Of a stretch of DNA of 64,000 nucleotides, positions 34,894 through 43,324 are shown piece after piece (the first letter of the stretch is position 1; every line of letters starts with the position of its first letter). The notes under the pieces are model-generated. The model saw nothing but the letters and a program-made list of their open reading frames with translations. It ran no database searches and was not told the DNA's origin. A program made the translations under genes and the position numbers. This DNA is from Pseudomonas fluorescens (GTDB taxonomy: Bacteria; Pseudomonadota; Gammaproteobacteria; Pseudomonadales; Pseudomonadaceae), in NCBI RefSeq assembly GCF_900636825.1, contig NZ_LR134318.1:3567501-3631500 (forward strand), read 5' to 3'.

Positions 34894-35481
34894 TCAGGCC
34901 ATGATCAGATATGCCGCGCTCACCACCAACAGTCCCGCCATCACGCGGTTGAACAGGCGCATGCCCTGCGCGTTGGTCAAATACCCCCGCAAGAATGTCC
35001 CGGCGTAAGCCCAACACCCCACCGACAAATAGCAGATCACCAGATACACCGCGGCGAACTGCCAGACCAACCGCGCCTCGCCGTCGGCAACGAACGCGCC
35101 CATGCCGGCAATGCACGCCAGCCAGGCTTTGGGGTTGAGCCATTGCATCAGCGCGCCGTGAAGCATTGACGGGGCTCGCGCTGAGTCGCTCGTATTCAAC
35201 TGGCCGTTATCGATGGCCAATTTCCACGCCATGAACAGCAGGAACACCACCCCCGCCAGTTGCACGACCCGCGTCATGAACGGCCATAATTTCAGAACTT
35301 CGTGCAAGCCCAGGCCCATCAACACCAGCAACAACACAAAGCCCAGGGTTGCGCCGGCAACATGGCGCTGGCTGGCGCGAAAACCAAACTGCGCGCCAGC
35401 ACTCAACGCCACGATATTCACTGGCCCGGGCGTAATCGACGCTGCCAAGGCAAACGCCGCCATCGAAACAATCAGACTCAT
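34894..35481 (-). CDS. LysE/RhtB-family amino acid exporter
   Basis: 195 residues, about six membrane segments. The family start is AFALAASITPGPVNIVALSA (the TPGPxN motif), followed by GAQFGFRASQRHVAGATLGF, and the mid-protein signature WLNPKAWLACIAGMGAF (NPKAW) is intact. Members export lysine, threonine, homoserine or related compounds across the inner membrane. The adjacent AraC gene is convergent. The substrate cannot be read from the sequence. Confidence 0.92.
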   Translation of the reverse strand: MSLIVSMAAFALAASITPGPVNIVALSAGAQFGFRASQRHVAGATLGFVLLLVLMGLGLHEVLKLWPFMTRVVQLAGVVFLLFMAWKLAIDNGQLNTSDSARAPSMLHGALMQWLNPKAWLACIAGMGAFVADGEARLVWQFAAVYLVICYLSVGCWAYAGTFLRGYLTNAQGMRLFNRVMAGLLVVSAAYLIMA

Positions 35482-35611
35482 CGCACACCTGCTTCAAATC
35501 AAGGAACAAGGCGCCCACGGTATCCGGCGCCTGCTCCATGGTATTGAAGAAAATGCCCCTGGCTCACACAGTGGGCTGCGGCAAGCCGCGATGTCGGGAA
35601 CAGCGGAAAAA

Positions 35612-35641
35612 CCTGTGGGAGCCAGCCCTGCTGGCGATGGC
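35612..35641. repeat. Single REP arm upstream of the LysE gene
   Basis: CTGTGGGAGCCAGCCCTGCT and GGCGATGG form one arm of the GTGGGAGC family without a partner nearby. It sits in the 234-base spacer between the minus-strand LysE gene and the minus-strand bphP stop, where nothing else is seen. Confidence 0.7.
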
Positions 35642-35715
35642 GGTGGACCAAGCGCTGGAGATGCCGCCTGAATGGCGCGCTCATCAGCAAGTCGGTTTCC
35701 ACAGGTTGTACGGAA

Positions 35716-37953
35716 TCAGTCCAGGCGCGGCACGGTGAAGCGGAATTCGCTGCCGCGTCCCGGTTCGCTCTCGGCGACGATGCGCCCGCCATGGGCTTCG
35801 ACGATGCCCTGGGTGATGTATAAACCCAGTCCGGAACCGGTCGGATTGCCCTCCTTAACCGTCCAGTAACGGTCGAACACATGCGGCAGGTTTTCCTTCG
35901 GTATACCCTCGCCGCTATCGCGCACGGTGAAGACGATCTCGTCACCCACGGAGGTGGCGTGAACCCCCACCGAGCCCAGACGCGGGGTGAATTTGATCGC
36001 ATTTCCGACCAGATTCGACAGCACTTGAAACAGCCGCTCGGGATCGGCGTCAATGCGCAGGTCCGGATCGGCCTCAAAGGAAATGCTGATGTCCTTGTCC
36101 TGCGCCAGCGGGGTCAGCAGCGATTGCGCCTCTTCGAATATCTGGCCGACATCGAGCTTCTGCCGGGTGATGACGTAGCGTCCGGCATCGATTTTCGAGG
36201 TATCGAGCAAATCATCCAGCAGCGTGCTCATCCGCCCGGCGGCCTGTTGCATGGTGTCGATCGCCGTGGAAATCCTCCGCGAGGTATGCGCACCGTCGGA
36301 GCTGAACGCCTTCTGCAGCATGCCGCAGAGCATCGAAATCACCGTCATCGGGTTGCGCAGGTCGTGTGAAACCACCGCCACCAGATCGTCACGCGCGCGC
36401 ACCGCTTCCTGCTCGCGACGCACCTGACGCGCCAGATCATTTTCCAGCGCCGAACGCCGCAGATCGTTGGCTGCGAACAGATCGCCGTGGTTCCACTTGG
36501 TGGAAATTCCGGCCATCTCGACCTTCCAGATTTCAAACGACGTGCGCGGCCGCAGGCGCAGGCCGGCGTCGGAATTTTCCAGATCCAGCGGTTTGTGCGG
36601 GTCGCCGCTCCAGTTGATGCTCTCCCTCACCTCCGGGCGAAACCACAGCACACCGTTCTCGACCGGTTTGGGCAGGCTCATGGCGAGCACGCCACTGGCC
36701 ACCGTCTGATAGGCGGCGGCCGGCGGATAAACGCTGGCCAGATGATGACTGGCAAACACCGGCTCGCCGCGCTCTTGCAGCCATTTGTGCAGGGCGCGAA
36801 TCTGTTCCGGCTCCGGGCAGTTGCCGAAGCGGTGAAGTTGCTTGTCTTCGATGATCGCGATGCCACCCGCACGGGTCAGCGCCATCAGCACTTGCGGCTG
36901 GCCGGCGAGACCGTCGAAGACATTTTGTGGCGAATCGATCATCGCCTGATTGAGCAACGCCAGCGCGTCGACTTTTTCCTCGCGCTGACGGGTGAGTTCC
37001 AGCGCTTCCATCGCGCTGATCTGCAAGGACAGCACCTGACCGATGGTCTGGCACGCCGAGCGCAATTCATGCGGGACGTGCAGCGGCTGGCGGTTGCCAC
37101 AACTGATCAAGCCCCACAGTTTGTCGCCCTTGAGCAACGAAATGCTCATCGACGAGAGCACGCCCATGTTTTTCATGTACTGACAGTGAATCGGCGACAC
37201 GCTGCGCAGGGTCGCGAAACTCAGATCCAGCGGTGTCTGCGTGTCAGGGCGCAAGGTCGGCACCAGCGGCACTGGCTGGTAATCGGCGTTGGGGATGATC
37301 CGCAACCAGTTGGTGCGGTACAGCTCGCGCGCTTGCTCGGGAATGTCCGAAGCCGGGAAGAACAGCCCGTTGAACACTTCCATCGACGGGTCGGAGGCTT
37401 CGGCGATCACCTGACCGTGGCCCTCCTCTTCGAAGCGGTAGATCAGCACCCGGTCGTAACCGGTCATCGCCTGGATTTCCTGGACGCTGATGTCGTACAG
37501 CGCCTGCAGCGTGGTAGCCGCTTGCAGGCGTTGAAGCATGCGCCCCAGATGAGTGTTGATGCCGGCGACGTTGCGCGGCTGGAAATTGTCGACGTGGATT
37601 TCCAGCTCGAGAATCAACACGCCTTGATGACGGTGAAGCAAGCCTTCAAATGTCGTGCCGTTGAGCTTGAAACGCAGCGGTGGCGTATCGGACAGCGCCG
37701 GTTGCTGCAAGGCTTCGCGTAGGGCTTCGGTGTGGGCGTCGCCGATCAGGCTTTGCAGCGGCTGACCGATCAGAGCCTGCGGCGCGCGGTCGAGCAGGTT
37801 TTCGACGTTCGCGCTGACCTGAATGATTTCCAGCGCCGGCTCGCTCAGGGTCAACAGCAAGCCGTGAGGCTGGATCGCACCGGGGAATCGAATCGGCTCG
37901 TCAGCACAGTTGGCCAGCAATTCTTCAAAGGCTTGTTTGTCATGCGGTGTCAT
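35716..37953 (-). CDS. bphP: Bacteriophytochrome histidine kinase
   Basis: 745 residues in the order PAS (about 20-120), GAF (140-310), PHY (325-490), HisKA and HATPase (525-745). The bilin-binding Cys16 sits in LLANCADEPIRFPGAIQPHG, where canonical bacteriophytochromes have it. GAF motif PASDIP (200-205, Asp203) and His256 in SPIHCQYM line the chromophore pocket; PRTSF (469-473) is the PHY tongue. The phospho-accepting His530 is in VVSHDLRNP; the ATPase has NLVGNAIKFTP and GSGLGLYI. Red/far-red light should tune autophosphorylation. No response regulator gene lies in the window. Confidence 0.96.
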   Translation of the reverse strand: MTPHDKQAFEELLANCADEPIRFPGAIQPHGLLLTLSEPALEIIQVSANVENLLDRAPQALIGQPLQSLIGDAHTEALREALQQPALSDTPPLRFKLNGTTFEGLLHRHQGVLILELEIHVDNFQPRNVAGINTHLGRMLQRLQAATTLQALYDISVQEIQAMTGYDRVLIYRFEEEGHGQVIAEASDPSMEVFNGLFFPASDIPEQARELYRTNWLRIIPNADYQPVPLVPTLRPDTQTPLDLSFATLRSVSPIHCQYMKNMGVLSSMSISLLKGDKLWGLISCGNRQPLHVPHELRSACQTIGQVLSLQISAMEALELTRQREEKVDALALLNQAMIDSPQNVFDGLAGQPQVLMALTRAGGIAIIEDKQLHRFGNCPEPEQIRALHKWLQERGEPVFASHHLASVYPPAAAYQTVASGVLAMSLPKPVENGVLWFRPEVRESINWSGDPHKPLDLENSDAGLRLRPRTSFEIWKVEMAGISTKWNHGDLFAANDLRRSALENDLARQVRREQEAVRARDDLVAVVSHDLRNPMTVISMLCGMLQKAFSSDGAHTSRRISTAIDTMQQAAGRMSTLLDDLLDTSKIDAGRYVITRQKLDVGQIFEEAQSLLTPLAQDKDISISFEADPDLRIDADPERLFQVLSNLVGNAIKFTPRLGSVGVHATSVGDEIVFTVRDSGEGIPKENLPHVFDRYWTVKEGNPTGSGLGLYITQGIVEAHGGRIVAESEPGRGSEFRFTVPRLD

Positions 37954-38564
37954 GCCAGTACCTCCTGGCTTTCGAGCCAGCGCTCGAAACAGCTGAATGT
38001 GGTGTGTGCGGCGCTGACTACGGCCGCGCGTTCAGCGGCGTCCAGGGAGCGGTTGCTCAAGTATTCGATGAAGTCGCGCCAGCGACGGCCGGTGGCGGCG
38101 CCGTAGACATCGAGAAACGCGGCGCCGTTGTCGACATCCAGCGCCAGCCGAGCGGCGATTTCCCGGCGCAGAATCTGTCCGCCCAGGGTCGCGCCCTCCA
38201 AAACGTACAACACACCGAGGCACGCAGCAGCGCTGTCTATCAGCGGCAACTGCGTGCAGATCGGCAGGCGTTGCAGGCTATCGGCCGGGATGCCCAGGGC
38301 TTGCAGGTCGCGTCGCAGCGTGGCTGTTTTCAGACGGGGCGCCAGATCGAAGTCGGCAGGAACGGCAGCGCTTTGCTGCAACGCTTGCTCCAGCGGCTGA
38401 TAAAAGCCGTAATAGGCTTGCATCAGCTGTTTGAAAAAGGCGTTATCAAGGGTATCGGAAAAAAAAGGAAGGCGTTTTTCCAGTGCGATGTGCAGTTCGG
38501 CAGTGCCGGCTCGCAGATCTTGCAGCACCGGTGGCACATAAACCTCACGGGCCTTTGCTTGCAT
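37950..38564 (-). CDS. bphO: Biliverdin-producing heme oxygenase BphO
   Basis: 204 residues of the heme oxygenase fold. The proximal heme ligand is His25 (TAELHIALEK). The distal glycine-rich helix is VLYVLEGATLGGQILRREIA (G-A-T-L-G-G). It opens heme to biliverdin IX alpha, with iron and CO released, giving the chromophore for the phytochrome. Its stop codon overlaps the bphP start by four bases (ATGA), so the two are translated together, as in P. aeruginosa and Deinococcus. It precedes bphP in the operon. Confidence 0.95.
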   Translation of the reverse strand: MQAKAREVYVPPVLQDLRAGTAELHIALEKRLPFFSDTLDNAFFKQLMQAYYGFYQPLEQALQQSAAVPADFDLAPRLKTATLRRDLQALGIPADSLQRLPICTQLPLIDSAAACLGVLYVLEGATLGGQILRREIAARLALDVDNGAAFLDVYGAATGRRWRDFIEYLSNRSLDAAERAAVVSAAHTTFSCFERWLESQEVLA

Positions 38565-38748
38565 GTAGATCGCTCTTGGTGGGGCCGACTGGGGCCATTC
38601 GGGGTTGGAAACGCTGGAACGAATTTATCACGGCAACACACCGAAACTGACCCGACAGAAGCTTTTTCTGTCGATCACGAGACGCTCTGACGGGTTCAGA
38701 GTTTCAAAATATCCGAAAAGTTCGACCAGACGTTAGCTCGCCACGACG

Positions 38749-39168
38749 TCAGGTCTGGATTTCGCACGGACCTTTGAGCTCGACCTGATTGCCGTCCGGG
38801 TCCATGCAGTACAACGACAGGCCGTAACCCTCAGCGCCGAAACGCCTGGCGGCTTTATCGACGTGCAGGCCGAAGCGTTGCAGGTGCTCGACCAGCGCCG
38901 CTTCATCGAACGGTTCGATGCGCAGGCAGAAGTGATCGACATTCCGCCCTTCGGCGCCGGCGCCGCTTCCGCCCTGGCGCCCGAGTTGGCCTTGCAGGTC
39001 GACCAGATCGATCATCGAGGTCCCGGCGCGCAGGTGCACCAGGCCCAGCGGTTCGTTGCGCCTGACCACCTCGGCGCCGAACACCTGATTGTAGAATTCG
39101 ATGCTGCGCTGCAGATCCTTGACCCGCAGGACGATGTGATCAATGTGTTGAACGGTGAACGGTTGCAT
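38749..39168 (-). CDS. VOC-family (glyoxalase/bleomycin-resistance fold) protein
   Basis: 139 residues with two beta-alpha-beta modules: FTVQHIDHIVLRVKDLQRSI at the start, NVDHFCLRIEPFDEAALVEH in the middle and LYCMDPDGNQVELKGP at the end. The metal ligands of the vicinal oxygen chelate fold are present: His (HIDHIVL), His (VDHFCL) and Glu (QVELKG). Members include dioxygenases, isomerases and antibiotic-binding proteins; the reaction is not known here. It is a lone gene divergent from ada. Confidence 0.9.
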   Translation of the reverse strand: MQPFTVQHIDHIVLRVKDLQRSIEFYNQVFGAEVVRRNEPLGLVHLRAGTSMIDLVDLQGQLGRQGGSGAGAEGRNVDHFCLRIEPFDEAALVEHLQRFGLHVDKAARRFGAEGYGLSLYCMDPDGNQVELKGPCEIQT

Positions 39169-39276
39169 GGCTTCGAGCCCTCTCGGTCAGCGACCCGCTC
39201 ATTGTGGTGCAATACGAAAAAATTCACTGTCGATTTTTCGGTGGAGCTATCGAGGATCCGGTTTTAACCTCAGCCC

Positions 39277-40359
39277 ATGAACATACGAACCGTTGCCCTG
39301 CCCCCACACGCCGAGATGGTTCGCGCCATGCTTGAGCGCGACACCGCCTACGAAGGCGTATTCTTCACGGCGGTGAAAACCACCGGGATCTTCTGCCGCC
39401 CCAGTTGCACGGCGCGCAAGCCTAAACCGGAGAACGTTGAGTTCTTCGCCCATGCCGACGATTGTCTGTCCGCCGGCTATCGCGCCTGTTTGCGTTGCAA
39501 GCCGCTGGACGCCGCTGCCATCGCCCCGGATTGGGTGCAACGCTTACTCGACGCGGTCGAGGCCGAGCCTGAGGTGCGCTGGAGCGATGCACAATTGCTC
39601 ACCCAAGGCATTGAGCCGCTGAAACTGCGGCGCTGGTTCAAACAGCATTTCGGCATGACCTTCCACGCCTGGCTGCGCACGCGGCGTCTGGGCGTGGCGC
39701 TGGGCGGCATCAAACTGGGCACGTCGATCGATCACGCCGCATTCGATTCAGGTTATGAATCCCTGAGTGGTTTTCGAGATGCGTTTCAGAAGTCGTTCCA
39801 TACCACGCCGGGCCGCGCTGCGCAGAGCGAGCCGCTGCTGTTCACCCGCCTGACCACGCCGCTGGGCCCGATGATCGCCATGGCCGAACGCCGAGGTCTG
39901 GTGTTGCTGGAGTTTCTCGACCGGCCGGCGTTGACGCGCGAGCTCGAAGAACTGCAAAAACGCTACGGCTACGTAGTGGCCCCGGGGCACAACAGCCATT
40001 TGCAGCAGATTGACCAGCAACTGGCGGCTTACTTCGCCGGCACGCTCAACGAGTTCAGCGTGCCGCTGCACCTGCCCGGCAGCGAATTCGCCCGCCAGGT
40101 CTGGTCGGCGCTGCTGCAAATTCCGTATGGCCACACCAGCACTTACAGCGCCCTCGCGGCAGGCCTCGGTAAGCCTGGCGCCAGTCGCGCCGTGGGCTTG
40201 GCCAATGGCCGCAATCGTCTGTCAATCGTGGTGCCGTGCCATCGCGTCATCGGCGCAGACGGCTCGCTGACCGGTTATGGTGGCGGGCAACCGCGCAAGG
40301 CGTTCCTGCTGCGCCTGGAAAACGCCGCGGTGCAGTTAACGCAATCGCTGGCGTTCTAA
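39277..40359 (+). CDS. ada: Bifunctional alkylation-repair regulator and O6-methylguanine methyltransferase Ada
   Basis: 360 residues. N-terminal part: the zinc and methyl-accepting cysteines Cys40 and Cys44 (GIFCRPSCTARKPK), then ACLRCKP, match E. coli Ada Cys38/42/69/72. Middle: an AraC helix-turn-helix (SDAQLLTQGIEPLKLRRWFK ... SGYESLSGFRDAFQKSF). C-terminal: the methyltransferase with acceptor Cys321 in VVPCHRVIG. It repairs methylphosphotriesters and O6-methylguanine; methylation of the N-terminus turns it into an activator of repair genes. alkA lies directly downstream after a tiny ORF, so the pair forms an adaptive-response operon. Confidence 0.96.
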   Translation: MNIRTVALPPHAEMVRAMLERDTAYEGVFFTAVKTTGIFCRPSCTARKPKPENVEFFAHADDCLSAGYRACLRCKPLDAAAIAPDWVQRLLDAVEAEPEVRWSDAQLLTQGIEPLKLRRWFKQHFGMTFHAWLRTRRLGVALGGIKLGTSIDHAAFDSGYESLSGFRDAFQKSFHTTPGRAAQSEPLLFTRLTTPLGPMIAMAERRGLVLLEFLDRPALTRELEELQKRYGYVVAPGHNSHLQQIDQQLAAYFAGTLNEFSVPLHLPGSEFARQVWSALLQIPYGHTSTYSALAAGLGKPGASRAVGLANGRNRLSIVVPCHRVIGADGSLTGYGGGQPRKAFLLRLENAAVQLTQSLAF

Positions 40360-40390
40360 GCGTCCAAATCATCAACCAGAAGGGATTTCG

Positions 40391-40468
40391 ATGACCATCC
40401 TCGATACAGATTTTCAGGGTGCCACCCAGGTTTCCGGCGGTGACGAAGTCAACGGCTTGTTGAAATAG
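40391..40468 (+). CDS. Candidate 25-residue leader peptide between ada and alkA
   Basis: ATG at 40391 with AGAAGGGA about seven bases upstream, 25 codons (MTILDTDFQGATQVSGGDEV then NGLLK), stop TAG at 40466-40468. The alkA start codon begins two bases later, so translation can pass from one to the other. alkA itself has no obvious ribosome site, since the sequence before its ATG is this ORF. It could be a coupling ORF, a regulatory leader, or a remnant of a longer gene. No family was recognised. Confidence 0.5.
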   Translation: MTILDTDFQGATQVSGGDEVNGLLK

Positions 40469-40469
40469 C

Positions 40470-41087
40470 ATGGGCGAACGCTATCGAGCGGCCCGCGAAT
40501 TTTTAGCTGCTCTCGATCCCGACTGGCAGCAGCACATCGCGGCTGTCGGTCCTTGCCTGCATCAGCCCCACCCCGCACGCGAACCCTATGAGGCGTTGGT
40601 GCGGGCAATTGCTTATCAGCAACTGCATGCCAAGGCTGGCGACGCGATTGTCGGCCGCTTGGTGGCGATGTTCCCCGGGCAGTCATTCCCCAGTCCCGAA
40701 CAGATCCTCGCCACTGACTTCGAACAGATGCGCCGTTGCGGCTTTTCCGCCAGTAAAGTCACGACCATCCAGGGCATCGCTCAGGCCAGGCTCGACGGTG
40801 TCGTCCCGGATTACACCACCGCGCTAAGCATGGATGACGAAGCGTTGATCGAACGTTTGGTCAGCCTGCGCGGCATCGGCCGCTGGACCGTGGAGATGCT
40901 GTTGATCTACAGCCTTGAGCGCATGGACATTCTGCCTGCCGATGACTTCGGTGTACGCGAAGGTTATCGCCGCCTGAAAAACCTGGAAAAACAACCCACC
41001 CGCAAACAAATGATTGCCATTGGGAATGCCTGGAAGCCGTATCGCACAGTGGCCGCGTGGTATCTGTGGCGGGTGCCTGCACGCTGA
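40470..41087 (+). CDS. alkA: DNA-3-methyladenine glycosylase II (AlkA-type)
   Basis: 205 residues of the HhH-GPD superfamily. The helix-hairpin-helix with its GPD-like loop is LVSLRGIGRWTVEMLLIYSL. The catalytic Asp lies in DILPADDFGVREGYRRL (PADD), the position of Asp238 in E. coli AlkA. The N-terminal Alk domain of the E. coli enzyme is missing, so this belongs to the short AlkA subfamily. It removes 3-methyladenine and related bases, leaving abasic sites. It is coupled to the small ORF that follows ada and is probably controlled with it. Confidence 0.92.
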   Translation: MGERYRAAREFLAALDPDWQQHIAAVGPCLHQPHPAREPYEALVRAIAYQQLHAKAGDAIVGRLVAMFPGQSFPSPEQILATDFEQMRRCGFSASKVTTIQGIAQARLDGVVPDYTTALSMDDEALIERLVSLRGIGRWTVEMLLIYSLERMDILPADDFGVREGYRRLKNLEKQPTRKQMIAIGNAWKPYRTVAAWYLWRVPAR

Positions 41088-41105
41088 ACGCAGCATGGCG
41101 AGCCA

Positions 41106-42479
41106 TCAACGCCCGAAGACCCAGGACATCTCCTCATCCGTGTAGTCGTAATCCATGCGCAATTCCGCTCCTGCCGGAATGTCTTCGGTGGCGAACACCG
41201 CCGTCAACACGTATGGCTTGGTCACCGGTGAATCGCCGATCAACAGTTCCGCGTGAATATTGAATGCGACGGGCTCGACGTTGAAACCTGTGCGCGATTG
41301 GCGAACGGGTTTGCCTGCCTCGTTGTATTCGAAATTGGAGTTGATACGGGAGATTGCATTGTCCCCCACGACGACCAGCCGCTCAGGGATCAGGTGCCCT
41401 GGGCCATATTGGAAGGTTTGCCCGACGTACATGGTGAAGGTCTGCTCCGAGCGCGGTACGTATTTCAGCGGCATGACCGTACCGCCATACACGCCAATAG
41501 CCTCACCTTTGGCGATCCTTCGATTGGCCGCGACCATCATCTGCCCGATCAGCGTGTGCTCTTGCGGCACTTTGGCATCGGCGGAGGTGAATCGTCGGAC
41601 CTCGAGTTTTTCCTCATAGAGCCTGCCGACTTCGTCAAATCCCTCGAAGCGGATATAAGGCTTGATGTCGGCGGCAAGGTAGCTGATTTCCGAAACAGAG
41701 GTCACTCTGGAATCGATCTTGCGGATGCGAATGGGCCGACCTCGGGTGTCCCTGAGTGGGTAACGACCGTTATTGGCGCGGTTGTACGAGCCCGGTCGAT
41801 TGTCACGGAAGTTGAAACTCGGTGGCTGACGCATGTGAGCCAGTTCCATCGACGTATAGGGCGCGATCGGCATCGATTCGGACGCCATATGAAAGACGTC
41901 TTCCGAATCGCCCGACTCCATATCCCGCGCCTCGGGCTGCCGGGCTTCGCTGCCCTCTTCGGTGGCAGAGCGATAGATCGTGGCGTCGGATTCTTCCAGT
42001 GCGCGCCAGAAACGGCTGTCCGGATTGCTTACCAGGACCGGGCCGGAGGGGGTCGATTCGCTGGCCAGTCTGGCGCGCAGCAAGCCGGTATGCGGATCAA
42101 TGCCGACCTGCACGAATCCGCCCATTACCTCAGCAAACTGACGCCCTTGATAGACTCTGAATCCCTGCGCATCGACGTCGGGCAGGTGAATGCCGGACGG
42201 AATTCGGTAAAACTTCAGGGTTCGTGTTCGCGGTACGGAGGTCGCGACAGCGGGCGTCACCGCGTCGCCAATCGAGACCGCAGCGGTCCAGGTCTGCGCA
42301 ACTTCCGTCTGCGGTGCCCGGCTGACCGGCGGTATGTCCGGCATCGGCATGGCAGGCAAGGCAGGCGGATCGATAGACGGCGTACCGATCGGTCGTAGGT
42401 TAGGCGCACCGTCGGGGCGTGAGGAGTGTGCATGAACGTCGACAGAGACAGTGCCTTTGACAGGCGTTTTGTTTCCCAT
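41106..42479 (-). CDS. SET-domain-containing protein, possible secreted effector
   Basis: 457 residues. The N-terminus (1-85) is Pro/Thr-rich and unstructured. Residues 86-170 (RTLKFYRIPSGIHLP, GFRVYQGRQFAEVM, QVGIDPHTGLLRARL) resemble a module seen in large pseudomonad toxin-like proteins. Residues 305-450 look like a SET methyltransferase domain: RRIAKGEAIGVYGGTV (320-335, like the GxG motif), DNAISRINSNFEYN (373-386, in place of RFINHSxxPN), and EDIPAGAELRMDYDY (432-446, like GEELTxDY). Several core residues differ, so activity is unproven. No signal peptide is seen. It could methylate host or bacterial proteins, or be an inactive fold. Alone in its neighbourhood. Confidence 0.75.
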   Translation of the reverse strand: MGNKTPVKGTVSVDVHAHSSRPDGAPNLRPIGTPSIDPPALPAMPMPDIPPVSRAPQTEVAQTWTAAVSIGDAVTPAVATSVPRTRTLKFYRIPSGIHLPDVDAQGFRVYQGRQFAEVMGGFVQVGIDPHTGLLRARLASESTPSGPVLVSNPDSRFWRALEESDATIYRSATEEGSEARQPEARDMESGDSEDVFHMASESMPIAPYTSMELAHMRQPPSFNFRDNRPGSYNRANNGRYPLRDTRGRPIRIRKIDSRVTSVSEISYLAADIKPYIRFEGFDEVGRLYEEKLEVRRFTSADAKVPQEHTLIGQMMVAANRRIAKGEAIGVYGGTVMPLKYVPRSEQTFTMYVGQTFQYGPGHLIPERLVVVGDNAISRINSNFEYNEAGKPVRQSRTGFNVEPVAFNIHAELLIGDSPVTKPYVLTAVFATEDIPAGAELRMDYDYTDEEMSWVFGR

Positions 42480-42727
42480 GATTCATTCATCCTTGAATGG
42501 CTATTGTTGGAGCATCGTGAGATGTCCGGCGACGTGAAAAGTACCACTCGCCTGAACCGGCTGCTCCCCCGCAACCAATACAAAATACGTCGCCGGGAGG
42601 GCTCGAAATGCGCATCTGAATCAGCAGAATGCCCGGATCAATTGCACCCCGCGCCGATACCGTCAGCACAAACACCTCACGTGTTCTAGGCTGAACCAGA
42701 CCCATCCAGCCAAACCGGAGGCTCACC

Positions 42728-43216
42728 ATGCACCTCGAAGGTTCCTGCCATTGCGGCGCCGTGACATTCACCCTCGCCAGCGCCCATCCCTATCCGTATC
42801 AACGCTGCTACTGCTCGATCTGCCGCAAGACCCAGGGCGGTGGCGGCTTTGCGATCAACCTCGGTGGCGACGCAACCACGCTCAAAGTCCAGGGCCGCAA
42901 ACACATCACGGTCTACCACGCGAAGATGAAAAGTGAAGGTGACCAACGTGCCCATCGCAGCAGCAGCGAACGGCACTTCTGTTCCCTTTGCGGCAGCGGC
43001 TTATGGCTGTTCAGCCCTGAATGGCCGGAGCTGATCCATCCGTTTGCCTCCGTCATCGACACCCCACTGCCCGTACCGCCGGAGCACACGCATTTGATGC
43101 TTGGCTCGAAAGCGCCGTGGGTTGAAGTCGACGCCAAGCCGCAAGACAAACAGTTCGATGTCTATCCCGAAGAATCGATTGCTCAGTGGCATGAGCGGTT
43201 GGGATTAGTGAAGTAA
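42728..43216 (+). CDS. GFA-family zinc protein
   Basis: 162 residues. The GFA motifs are GSCHCGAVTF (CxC), YQRCYCSICRKTQGG (CYCxxC) and RHFCSLCGSGLWLF (CxxCG), the two zinc sites of this fold. It is longer than the GFA gene at 24480 and only distantly like it, so they are not recent duplicates. Members are annotated as glutathione-dependent formaldehyde-activating enzymes, but that activity is unproven for most. The ribosome site is AGGCTCACC before ATG. It is a lone gene. Confidence 0.9.
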   Translation: MHLEGSCHCGAVTFTLASAHPYPYQRCYCSICRKTQGGGGFAINLGGDATTLKVQGRKHITVYHAKMKSEGDQRAHRSSSERHFCSLCGSGLWLFSPEWPELIHPFASVIDTPLPVPPEHTHLMLGSKAPWVEVDAKPQDKQFDVYPEESIAQWHERLGLVK

Positions 43217-43324
43217 GCCGGTTTCATGCTGCATCGGATGGCCCCAGGGCCAACACGGCCAGCGGCCACAGGGTCAGTGACAGCGAGTCCTGCCAGCGAC
43301 GGGTCGGCAGGTTTACCGAGATTG

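Noticed and set aside
38654..38672. Hairpin GACAGAA / TTCTGTC upstream of bphO
   Set aside because: The stem is short and lies after the VOC gene stop without a proper T run; too weak to call a terminator.
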